DNA of 64,000 nucleotides from CBDCWQ01 sp965223435 (GTDB lineage Bacteria > Myxococcota > Kuafuiibacteriia > Kuafuiibacteriales > Kuafuiibacteriaceae): assembly GCA_965223435.1 (NCBI GenBank), contig CBDCWQ010000022.1:1178001-1242000 (forward strand). Direction: 5' to 3'. Shown here one piece after another: positions 43,610 through 56,000 of this stretch. The stretch's first letter is position 1; every line of letters begins with the position of its first letter. The notes below the pieces were generated by a model. The model did not search any database, was not told the DNA's origin, and worked only from the letters and a program-made list of their open reading frames with translations. Made by a program: the position numbers and the translations under genes.

Positions 43610-44034
43610 AAAAGATCCGATAGCGGAAAACCCACAAATCGGCCAGGCCCGTCTTGCGATCGGCCCATCCGACTTCGGTTATCGGGGCAAGCCCGCGCCT
43701 CAACTGCACCCTACAAAACGGTCGCTCTCAAAAAGGACGCCAAAGCCCTCACGAAATCACTGGGTACACCGAGAACGCCAAATGGGTATCACTTGTTCAG
43801 GTCATCGGACAACCCCAAGCCAGCCGAAGCCTCCGTTTCGGACGGCCGATTTCGGCAAGAAGGTTCGGCGCTCTCGTAGTGTCCGCCACACAAGACCGCA
43901 ACATAATATGCGACGCCAAATGCAATCCAGCATGCGACATATACTCGTTGACAGCATCAGGGAAATCGAGTGTTATACGCGCCGTTTCTCGGGAGCCCTG
44001 TCATTCTCACCTGGGGCTCACGTCAGGAGAAGGC
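43610..44034. other. 425-bp divergent intergenic region
   Basis: No gene is supported. An open plus-strand frame from 43654 is continuous with the giant gene, but its residues look random and it has no signal or ribosome-binding site, so I treat it as untranslated. Promoters for the ureohydrolase and the giant protein must lie here; I see no clear boxes. Confidence 0.5.
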
Positions 44035-47000
44035 ATGAGAAGAAACCTCGACCATCGATTCTACCGGTTCGCAAACCTGAAAGGCCACGTGGGCTTTTTT
44101 GCATGGGTCACTCTGCTAGGCGTCGCACCGGTACCTCAAGCATTCGGTTCTTCATCGATTCCGATGGACGCCGGCTGGAATCTGTTGCCCGCGCCAAATG
44201 ACCCGGACGGTGCCCTCCTTCATTCGTGGAAGCAACAGGGACTGTCGGTGTGGAAGGCCGAGGCCTTTGAATCCCCAGAGTCTCACGAAAGTTCTGAAGC
44301 CTTGGGTGAAGTCGACGGCTTGAGCGGGCGTGGTGGGGTCTGGGTCTTTGCCAAAACCCCCACAAACATCCAAATGTACCCGACCACCCCGACTTCGAGT
44401 ATCGCAGCCGGTTGGCATTTCCTTCACGTAGCCCAGGAAACGCCCCACGGGGATCCCAACATCAAACGACTCTACACCTGGGATGGATCAAAACAGCGCT
44501 ATGCACGCGTACGAGTGGGCGAAAACCTTCAACCCATGCAGGGCTACTGGGGTCACGCCGAAGAAGACGTTGACCCGTTTCAAGAGACCTGCCTGCCAGA
44601 AACATGGGACGAGCGAGGTGCAAAGCATTTGGTGGAGCATTGCCCGTTTTCGGGACCGGTTGATGTCATCCCGCGCGCTCAGCCGGGGGCTGGCGAAGAC
44701 ACCGAGGCGGGCCAAGACGCCGCATCTCGAACCGAGTCCAGCCGAATCGTCCTCTCCGCCACCGAAACTGCCGCAGACCTAGAGGTGCAGGCCTTTGTAA
44801 ACAGCGCCATCAAAAATGGCGAAGACCACCCAGGCCACCATTTTGTACTGGCACAAAAAGCGCCTGGCCAGTGGGAAGTATTCGAAGGCCTGCCCCTGGC
44901 GCCCCGGGGTTCGGCGGCCGGCCACGACGCAAAACTCCCTGCCCAGATCCGTATCGCCATCATGGGCACCTATAGCCAAGCGGTCGGACAACCACCCCGA
45001 AATGCCGTAATTCGCCTCGCAGAGCTGGTTGCCCATCTACGCGATACCTTCGACCGTGTAGAAGACATCGCCCCCCCTGAGGCGCCCTCGGCCGGAATCG
45101 CGCATATCGTCGACGCCCTTCACGCCCGTTTTTTTGCGCCCCAAGTGGCCACAAACGTCCATGGCGACTCGCCGCAACCAGACCCCGCCGCCAGCAACCT
45201 TTCGCCCGCGATGGATGACCTCACCCCCCCAGCCTTACACGTGCACAATCCCCTCGATAGCCGGGTGTATACCGCCCGAGACTGGATCTCGATCGTCGGC
45301 GAGGTGTCTGACGCGCATCTCCAAGCCCTTTCCATCAATGGGGTCGAGGTGACAGACGCCAGCAGCAGCTTCTCTGAGGTGCTCTTTTTGGAGCCCGGCG
45401 CCAACCACTTCGAAGTGCGCGCAACCGACCGCTTCGGCAACACAACCTTAGCGCCCAAAACCATTTACCTCGACCAAGAAGCGCCTTTTATCCACGCAAC
45501 GGCAACGGTGGTTCCAGCCACAGCAAACGAAGAAAAAACCCTCCAATTTGACATTCAGGTCCAAGAGGCCAACCTCGTGCACCTTCGAATCAATGACACC
45601 GCACTTCCCGCGCAAAGAGAGTTGAGCTACCGAATCCCTGCAAACACCCTTCCTCTCGGTCTTTCGCAGTTTACGCTGCGCGCCATCGACCGGGTCGGGC
45701 ACCGCGCCGAATATACCCTCGCCGTGGAGGTAGAACCCGACCGGACGTTGTCGGTCATACCCAGCCAAACAGCGCCCGCTCAGGAAGAAGCCCAAAGCGC
45801 GCTTGCCTCCGTTCCTTCGGCCGACCAAACCCCGCCCACCCTAACCATCCTCTCCCCAACCGCGTCCCCCCTGTATACCCAACACGCAACCTGGCTCGTT
45901 CGAGGCCAAGCCACCGACCCCGAACTTTCGTCGGTCACGCTGAACGGGGTTCTCGTCGCTGCGTCTGGGCGCGCGTTTTCTTATCCGGTGAACCTGAAGA
46001 AGGGACACAACGCGATTCAGATCGTAGCCCGTGACCTTTCCAAAAACCGCAGCGAGCAACACTTTGACCTCTTCCATGACCCCGAAGCCCCCGTCATTGG
46101 CCTCGACCATCGATCCACTGAGACCGTCTACGAGCCCACGTACCTCCTCCGCGGCCGCGTGACCGACCGCCTCGTCGCATCGCTCTATTTGGTGCGCGGT
46201 CCGGACGACCCGGCCCAAGCCATCGCGCTGACACCGGCAGCTCAGGGCAACGGCCCCAGTGAAGGGCCGAGCACTTTTGCCCACCAGATTTCCCTACGTC
46301 CCGGCGAAAACAACTTCACCTTGGTCGCCGAAGACCAGGCCGCCAACCGCACCGCCATCGATCTGGCGTTCACCTACGTTCTCGAATGGACCGACGCCAA
46401 AACCCCCCTCGCGCCTAAGGGCCTCACCGCGATTCCCCGTGGGGACACAGCGGTCTTGGTGTGGAAAGCGGTCACCCGTTTTGACGACGGGCAAGCCATT
46501 CCCAAGGGCGTGCGTGCTTCATATCGAATCTACCGGGATGACACCCAGATTGAGGTCGTGAGCACCACCGAGTATCAAGACGTGGTGACCGAGCTTGATC
46601 GCACCTATTCGTACCATGTGACGGCCGTCGTTCGCAGCGCAACGGGCGAGGTCTTCGAATCGGAGCCTTCGGATGTTGTGCCGCTCAACCTGGGCGAGGC
46701 ACCGCCACCGGTGGTGGCCGGCGCGTTCGAACTTCCGAGCATTGTGACGGGCGAAGACGCTTCGGTGGCACTGCCCAAAGTCGCCCTCTCCAAACACAAA
46801 AGCGGTGCCCTCGCGCACCTTGTGCATGTCCACCAGGACGCCAACCAAGGTCCCGCTATCCGATACGCCCAGAGCGAAAAATCGGGCAAAGACCAAAGTT
46901 TTGAGGCCGGTCGCCCCATCGTCGAACTCACCCCAGACTGGGAGGTGATCGACTTGGCCATCGCAGCTCAAGGTGACACCTTATCCATCGCCTGGATTCA

Positions 47001-50000
47001 AACCAAGTCGACGTCCCAAGACGATGCCCAAAGCGAGGTCTGGACGCGCCAAAGCAACGATGGCGGAGTCCATTTTCTTCCCGCCGAGGTCGTCCACACC
47101 GGCACCGCGTGGAAGCGCGGACTCGATGTGGGCTACGATCGTCTCAACAACCACCACCTGGTTTGGGGCGAAGCCAACAAGGTCTACTACCTCAAAAACC
47201 TCGAAGGGGAGCCCGAAAACGTTTTCGATACCCTCGTCCGCGAAAAAAACGACATCGTGGTCGACTACTACCTCAACTACATCGACACCGAGTGCGACAA
47301 CCCGCCGCCTTGCGGGTGCGCGGACTTCCCCAACGAAAAATATACCTACGCGCTGGAACAAGACCCCGAGACCGGCAAGCCTTTGGGCCCCTACTTCTAC
47401 CGAACCGAGGAAGCCTGGATGGGCAAGCCCTCACTCGAAATCGACGACGAGCACGTCAGCATCATCGCCGTCCAAGACCGCCTGTGGGACAACCGGCCGG
47501 TTCCAAACCCGGACTGGAAGGGTGAATTTGGCCCCGCGGTTCCGCCGATGGAGCCCTCTGCCGGCGACACCCAAACCTGGTGCAGCCCGAATGGCGCACG
47601 AAAAGAACAAAAAGGTTTCATGCAGGTCTGGCAGTATCGGTCCGGTCGACCCGCGCCGTACAGTCCCAAGAAACTCTCGAAGACCGAGCACGCACGGCGA
47701 TTGGCCAAAGAAAAAAGCCCAAAAGAGGCATTCGACTACTACTACGGCGAAGGGCAACAGCGCTTCGTCTCGTATGATCCCAACGTCACCCACAAAAAAG
47801 ACTGGTACTTCTACCTGTATGACGGGACCTGGCACGAGGAAGACAAGCTCCGCGTGGCTCAGCGGCCCGTGACCGACGGCGCATGGTCTAAGCGCGAGAT
47901 GGCACTGGTCGACACACCCCAATGGCCCATCACCCGCGGCCTCCTCTCGTGGGCGCCCGTAGCAACATCCGTCGAGCAAGGCTGGAGCCAGGGCAGCTGG
48001 AAGGACGGTGTACGCCAAGACTGGCGTCTGTCGGTCGTTTCCGAACTCGCACACAATGTGGGGAGCAGCGCAAGAAGTCCCAAACTGGTCTTTACCGGCA
48101 AGGGACAATGGGTCGCGATCTACGACGACGGACCGTCAGACAACCCCAACAAACCCGGTCAAAATCCCATCTACGTTCGGGTCTCAGGCGACGGAGGGCT
48201 CAGCTGGTCTTTGCCGAAAGAAGTAGGCCGAGGCTATCAGCCGGATGCCGCCGCCACCCAGGACGGCGAGTTTGCCGTCGTGTACTACGAAGCCCACCCG
48301 TCAGATGGAGACGCTTCCACATCTTCGAAAATCCAAGTGGCCCAAAGCTATGATTTTGAAAGCTGGACCCGATCCACGCTCAACGTCTCGGCACCCGAAG
48401 CCATCCACTGGAACACTCACGGGAGCGGCGCCGATCGCCTCATCGGCGTGCCCTCGCTCACCGCCTACGAGGATCTTTTCTTCGCATCTTGGGTGCAAAA
48501 AGGGCAAAACGGAGGGCGCATCGTCACCAGTCGAGCCTCTCGGGCCGAAAAAGCAACCCACTACGATGTCGCCCACGAATCAGACATTACCGTAGCCAAA
48601 AGCGCCCTTTTCACCGTCACCGCCGTCAACAAATACGACATGCGGGTCCATCATGATGGCGCGGTGCGCATCAGCACGTCGGTGGCTTCAAAACGCACCA
48701 ACTCGGGCCTTCAATCGAGTGCCGCCCTGGTCCCCGCCGAGAGCGGCGGAACCCAGAGTGCGCCTTCGCCCAACGCATCGTCCGGAAGCCATCGCACCGG
48801 CTCTTCTTCTAGCCCATCCTCGGCCCTTAGAGCCGAGGCGCCCGTGGCCCCATCCGAGTCAATTACAAATGCGCCTCTAGGTCAGGTCGCGCTTGCGGAG
48901 TCACCCGTTCACGCCGCTTTCGCCACCCCGCTCGAGCTCCAAAACGGACAGCTGCAGCTGGTCACCGCGGTCGACAACAACCAAACCGTGATCCAGGTGG
49001 TGGGAACCGATGGCGACCAAACCATCGAAAGCACCACCACCGTGACCGCGTACACCCAAGATGCCGAAGGCAACTACACCAAAGCTCAGGATGCAAGGCG
49101 CGCGCTGTTGCGCACGGTCGAAGGGGACGGAAAAAGCTGGACTTATCAGGTGGAATACGCGCCCAGATCGGACAATCCAGAAGCCCAGACCAACGCCAAA
49201 TACTACCAGGATCCCGAAGCGTGGAACCAAGGCGACTTGGCCGACTCGAAGCATCTCGCTGGTTTCGAGCGGGTGTGGGTCTACACGCAGGGCATTGCCC
49301 TGGCGCAGCTCTCCAAACGCCCCGACGACGCATCCATGGACGCCGCGCAGGGCATGGCCCGCTACCTGTGCGCCCACGCCGAGAAGGGCACCGCCGCCGG
49401 CGAAACAGTCATTCGCGGATGGCCCTTTTCATGGAACACCAAGAACGACTCCTGGAAAGACGCGCGCCTGGTGACCGGCGCCAACGCGTGGGCCATTCAG
49501 GGACTCGGGACCTTTGTGGTTTCTGAAGCCTTCAAGATCTTGCCTGAAAGCGAACAGTCCGAGCTCTCATCCTGCTACAGGCAGGCACTCTCGGGCCTAG
49601 AAGAGCACCGCCGCGTGGTCTACTCGCCATCGGTCGGCGCAAACATTTCGATGATGACCGCGGGGTGGACAAGCGTGGGTCTCAAACATGCTGCCAACCC
49701 GGCTTCCATTTCTTCCGGGGGCAGTGGACCACTCGAGCCCGATGCCGGCGTCCGCTGGGCCTATTACAGCGTTCTCGACGCGCTCGGCTACGAGACCTTC
49801 GACGAAGAGCAGGCCCCCGAGATCAAACGGTTTTCGAAAGACAGTCAAGAGCTAAACCCGCTGGTCCTCACTGAAGACCATCTCGCAACCCTCAAGACGC
49901 GCGTGATCGCCGAAAACGTCGTAACCGAGCACAATCTAGACGTCCTCAGCGTACTCAACCACGCCATCATCCACGCGGACGAAACCGGAATCAAAGACGT

Positions 50001-53000
50001 CGAACACCTGCGAACCTGGCGCGATGAGCTCCGTGAAGCCATCTTCGACCTCTTGTGGGACGATGAAGGATGGAAAAACGACCTTCAAGAGACGTTGGCG
50101 GATGATGGCGTCACAGTCTTACAACAACAACGCATCGAGCACGCCCTCAACAAAGGCGTGCTTGGCCGGGTCGTGACCGGAGGCACCCTTACCGGAGACC
50201 ATGCTCCCTACGAACTCAAACAGAGCAAGCACGTTGCCATCGACAACTGCAGCTGGTTGTCTCTTTCGGTCAACTACGAGGACCTCAAGGCAGACTCCTT
50301 GTATGTGGACCGCTTGGCGAAGTGCCTCGAATACACCGAGCTTCATTTCGCCAAAGACCTCCTTTTCGGCTCGAAGCGCTACTACGGCACGCACTACTTC
50401 CAAAACGCATTTCGGGACCCGTACATCGATCCCAGCGAGCTCCAAGAGTCATCCTTTCATCTGGAGGCCACCACCGGCCTCATCTTGGGACTTCATCGAT
50501 TCGCCGAGGCTCGACCCAACCACCCGAGCACACCCCTGTTTCGGGCAAAGGCCAACGAGCTATGGAACGGGGTGCAAGCTTTTGTTCGCGACCACGGTTT
50601 CCCTTACTCAAGCCAACGCATCCAAGACCTCTCAACCCTTCTCTCTTCCAGCACCGCAGTCATCTGGTTTATCGACGTGTACCACGAGCTGGGTGAAACC
50701 GATGATCTCAATCGGCCCCTGAAAAACTATGCCTCTCACCTCGACCTTCACGAACTGGTTGCGGTGATTGAAGAAAGCTATCCCGCGCTTTTAGAGAAAT
50801 CACAGACGACCGATTCCGACGAAGTCACGACCTCATCCGAGCGCGTCGAATCCTTCCGCAATCCGGATGACGCCTCAATGGTGACCGATATCGAAGACCA
50901 GGCCATCGCCATTGTTGCCGCCGTCAACCAAGGCGACTTCCAAACCGCCGGAACCTGGGTCCGAGGGCTCATGAGCGCCCGCCAGGCCTACAAACGCATC
51001 GAATCCGTAGATGACCAGGGCGGCACCACCATGGTACTCGACCTCGAATTCCCACAAACCGTAAGCGCCACCGCCACGCAAGACGCCATCAATCTTGCCC
51101 GCGACACAGGGACCCAAATGCTGGCGTATTATGCGCTGGCCTGGTTCGTCACCCGCGACGAAGGTGAGAGCGGAAGCCCCAAGAACGAGGCCGCACGGGC
51201 GCTCGAACAGGGTCTGGCAACGATGTTCGACAAATACTACGTCTTTGAACATCCGAACCTGGGCGGGCTGTTTGTCGCCGGCGATGCAGTCAAACAAGAC
51301 GACGAACAACGCATCGCCATCACGGGCGACAACATCCTTGCTTATTTTGCGCTCCGAGAAGCCGTAAACATGTCCACCTTTGACGATGAAGGACTCCGCG
51401 ATCGAGCCCTTTCAGCCGCCGACCGCCTTGAGGGCCGCCTCAACGATCTCTGCTGGGATCAAAACCTCTCATCGGTTGCCGGTGTAGTCGAAGACGCCGC
51501 CACCAGCCAGTGGGAGCCCAGCCACCGTACCCTGTTTAGCGAGCGATCGCTCTGTGTTCTGTTCTTGTCCCACGTCGGCCGTGTGGGGCCAGCTTTGGAA
51601 CTCATGAAGGCACTTCAGTTCTTTCGTTTCGCCGAAATCAAACGCCAACAAATGCTGGCCGCCGCGCTTCTCGGGTGGCTCGCTTCGGAGAATAGAGAAC
51701 CCGGCGGGGGTGGACCACCGCCGGAAACTTCGCCCCAAGAAGAAGACCATCCCACAATCGACTTCCACAGCCTCCAACGCTTCATGCATGACACAATACG
51801 GGCGTTTTCAAACTCCTGGCACAGAAGACACTCCTGGCACATAAGACACCGCTCGGAGGAACATGTGGCTTCCCCCCTCCCAGACACTCCAGCACTTACA
51901 GAGACCCAAGACGCCAATTTTGAGGAGTCCCCCATCGGTCAAAGGCTGGCTGAACTTGTGGCGGAGCGGCCCGACCTTCTTTCACCAGCAGGCCGGCACC
52001 GCCCACGCAGTGAACTCGAGTCCGGGAAACGTCGAATTCACTGGGCAGAATTGCTCGGGAGAGCACTCACCAAGCGGGCACTGTCGTTTCTCGACCCGCG
52101 GCAGGAGGACTTGGCGTTACTCGACCTTGATCAGCTGATCACAGAACTCCCCGAGGCTACAGCCACGCGCAGCGCAGCCACACTTCTCATCCAAAACCCG
52201 GACGGATTCCTTGGCGTAAAGGCGGGTATGCTCCTGCCTCTTCCCAGCGATGACGCAACTGGGTACGAACGTTTTGCCGCCAAGCTGCTCCCGGATCGCC
52301 GGCCAAGCCAAGTCTTTGAGCTTCACCTGGCCGAGATGCACCAAGATACCATCCGCGCCCTTTTGCTTTCTGAATATCGTGCCGATCGCTTTGATGCACT
52401 GTTTAACCGACTGACGATGCTTCGGCTTGTCGCACATGCTCTCCAAGCCAAAATACGCGTAGGCGACTGGTTGGATCGCTATGGCCTACAGCAGGATAGT
52501 CTTATCTACAGCACCAACCAATATCTCGAGAACCTATGTAATCATTACGATGCTCCGTTCGCCCCGCCGACCGCCCTTTCTTTTGAAGAATATTTCGGCA
52601 TACCTTGCGAACAAGCAAGCTCCATGTATCAAGAGCTCCGCAATATGCGACTTGGGGACAACGCCTCTGAGGTGGCGCTGGTGGTTTCCAAGCCCGGGCT
52701 TCAAGAATGGGGTACGTTGTTGCGCGCCCTAGATAAGATCGGACGCGTTGCGCGCGCAGGTCATGTTGTGGCCACGAGCGCCATTCGCTGCGTCACTTGC
52801 GAACTGCCGGTTCGGCCATCTTTGGCCAAGGCTTCGAATTTGGTTGAAGTCCAAGCAGCATTGCGCGATGCGCTCTCCCTAAGCGTCGCGCCTGCTTTTA
52901 TAGATTCGTCGGAACTCGAACTCCATTTGGGCGCTGTAGATCCAGTATCTGCATTCCATGCCGAATCCCCAACCTATTGGACACAGGCTGCTGTCATCTT

Positions 53001-56000
53001 TAGAGCGGCAACCGAAAGGAACAACCTTCGTTTTTGGTACCAAAAACCCATCGATGGGCTCAGCTATCCCGAAACGCCCACAGCCCTGGCACGCGTCAAA
53101 GCGCTTCGGCAGACCCTCAATCAAGTATTCGATGGCCAATTCAATGACCATCGGGTGGGACTCATAACGGTCGAAGCGGTGCAAACTATGCTTCGTACCG
53201 GTCAGATGCATGCCAATGACTTCAACTCGATGCTGCACTACTCTCACCTTAGCTCGAGCAGCCACCAGCGGCTCAAAGACAAGTTTGAGTTTGGTCCTCC
53301 GCCAACCCTAGGGCCTGATGATGTGCCATATTGGTCCGGCTCAGACCTTACGGATCAAGAACGCATGATGCAGTGGGTGCGACACCAGCCGGGGGCAGCA
53401 CTTGCGGTTTACTCCGCACTGGCTATCAACCCTAAGCTTTGGCACGAAATCGGCGCTGCTCTTGCCGAAACCATTGGCGTGGACTTCGGCTCCGAGGACG
53501 CACAGCTACAAGAAGCGGGGGGCTTTCGCATTGTTCACACCCGGGCAACTGGCGACGGGACGCTTGACCCGGAGACCAAAACCACTGTGGGGAGCGATGG
53601 CAGCCCGCCACCGGATACCACTGAGGACTTCCTCGGCAGCCTGGAGGATCAACTGCGCCTCCGGCCCTTTCTGATTGTGGAACCCGAGCACTCCCATCAA
53701 TTGATACGTCCGAGGAGCGACCTACGGGCGGTTCCCGACGTCCTTCTTGTGGCAGACCTCCCATCCGGAACACTCGCGGCGCCGGGAAGCTTCTCCATCG
53801 AAGACGCAAAAATTGAGAACGTCACCGTGAGATTGCAGCATGTCGAAACTGGAGCCGATCGCTTTTTTGTCGCGTGCGCCTTTGACCGCAGCCTCCTCTC
53901 CCCCGGAGTGGATTCTTTGGCGGAATCATCCCTGTCCCGCCTCGGTCACGGGCTTTGGACCGCCAGGCTCCACGTAGACAGCCAAACGGAAAATCAGGGG
54001 GACAACGACGGCCGAGCCACACTTCAGACCCAAGGTCACTTCAAGCTCGCAGAGCTCCAGTCTCTCAAGGACTCGAGCGGTTTGCGCTATCCGATGCTCA
54101 GCCAACCCCTCCATTGTGGTGTGGGTCTCCAGGCGTTGGGCAAGCCCAAGAACAGCAAAAGGCAACCCACAGTTGCCGTATCACCCCTGTCCCCCATTCA
54201 GACGGTAGCCCTCAAAACGCGGGACTTTGGCCTCGAGGTGTTCGTGCAAAAGGACGGGCCCAGGGTCGAGGTAAGGTTCCAGAACCCAGAAGCATTCCGG
54301 GCGTTCAATCACACCACGCTAAGCCTTTTTGTGGTCGATCAAAACAGCGTACCTGCGGACTACATTGTCCGCAGCAAAGACATCGTTTTCGGCTCAGAAG
54401 CCGCCGGGTACGCCTTCTTCAGTTCGGACCCGAGTCGGGTACACGGCCGGCGCCTTGCGGAGTTTTTGGCGGCCGTCGGTGAGGACCAAACGCTGATGGC
54501 CTCATTGTCGATGGACAACCTGGCAGGCACCCGTTGGCTGTCCGAGTCGGTCGTCGTTGAGCTTACGAGCGCGTCTTCAGCGGTCGAGCCCCTTGGGACA
54601 CTGGCTTCGGCTTTTGCCGAAACCGATGGCGTACAAGCGGTTCGAATCGAGCCCACGGGTACCGTGGCCCTCCTCGGCACGATCGTTGGCGGCTACTCCG
54701 AGGGCGCATTCACGCTCTCCAACCCCTCAGCGGAACCGATCACGGTGCAAGTCACGTCCACAGCGCCTTTTGTCGAAGTCTCACCGGATCGGGTCGTGCT
54801 CGAACCGTTCACCGAGGCCGAGCCCATCAAGATCTCGGTCAATGAGAAGCTGTTCGGGCCCCAAAAAAGCGCCAAGGAGTCCACCAGTGAACTTGAGTTC
54901 GAAACCGTGGGCGTGGGCGTAGAGTCCAGGCTGGTACAAGTGTTTCCGATGGTCGAACCGGAGGGCGAGATCTTGTCCTTTGGACTGGGCGAATCCGGGC
55001 GCGCCTATCTCGGGCTCTGGGACGGTCACCAAGCCGAGTGGGTAGATAGTGCCAACCTCACAGGCGAACATTTCGATGGCCCCGACGAAGTGGGTTTCAT
55101 CGGTCATTTGGCCAAATACACCAAGCCAGGAGTGGTCTTATCCACCGTCATCAAAAAAGGAACCACCGGGCTCGTCAAAGGAACCGACGATATCGCCAAA
55201 GGCTCGCAGTCGGTCCGAGTAGGCATGGGCGAACTGATGGTTGCCGGCACCGCGCTTTCTACCCTTGTCGCGGCATCACTCGGCGATGCAGAAAACTGGG
55301 CTACTCTGGTGCAACTCGACCGCGCCCCCGACGAGGCCACGGAGCCCTGGGAATTCGTCGGTGTGGTAGAGGAACACGAAGTGACGACCTACTTCGGTCT
55401 AATGTTCAAGGACGAAGACATCATTCGTGATCATGTCAAGATCCATCAAAGCCACATCCGTGGCGGATTCTCGACATCCACGGTCGAATTTGATCCGAAC
55501 TCTACCTACGGACTGGTTAAGGAAGTGCAGTCGTTCATGGGCGTATACGACGTCATCTTCCCTACGGGCGCGCCCGTGGCCGTGTATCGACTGCGCACCG
55601 ATCTCACACCCGAAGAGGTCGTCGACGAAGTCGTAGACATCCAATTTCCGTGGATGGATGCCGCCGTCGAAACCTGGGCGGGGGACAACACCCTCGTAGA
55701 GGACGTGCTCAACGGGTTCCGGGAGTATGCGCTCGAACCCCTCGTAGCCGGCGAGCAAACCCATATATCGACGGCCGTCAAAACCGGCCCCATCTCCCCA
55801 ACCCACGGTTCATATCCGTCCGTTTCGGCCGCAACGCCACCGCCAGAAGAACCCATCGCCCAGATCTACCAAGACCAGGACACAAAAGTGACATACATCA
55901 ACGACCCCGCCTGGCACCAAAAAATGCTGGAAGGGAACCCGGACCTCATTCAGGAAGGCGATGTCTTGTTCGTGCAATGGGATCCAAACTGTGAACCAAA

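Noticed and set aside
43654..44034. Longer N-terminus for giant protein 2
   Set aside because: The residues look random, and the ATG at 44035 has a ribosome-binding site and a signal peptide.
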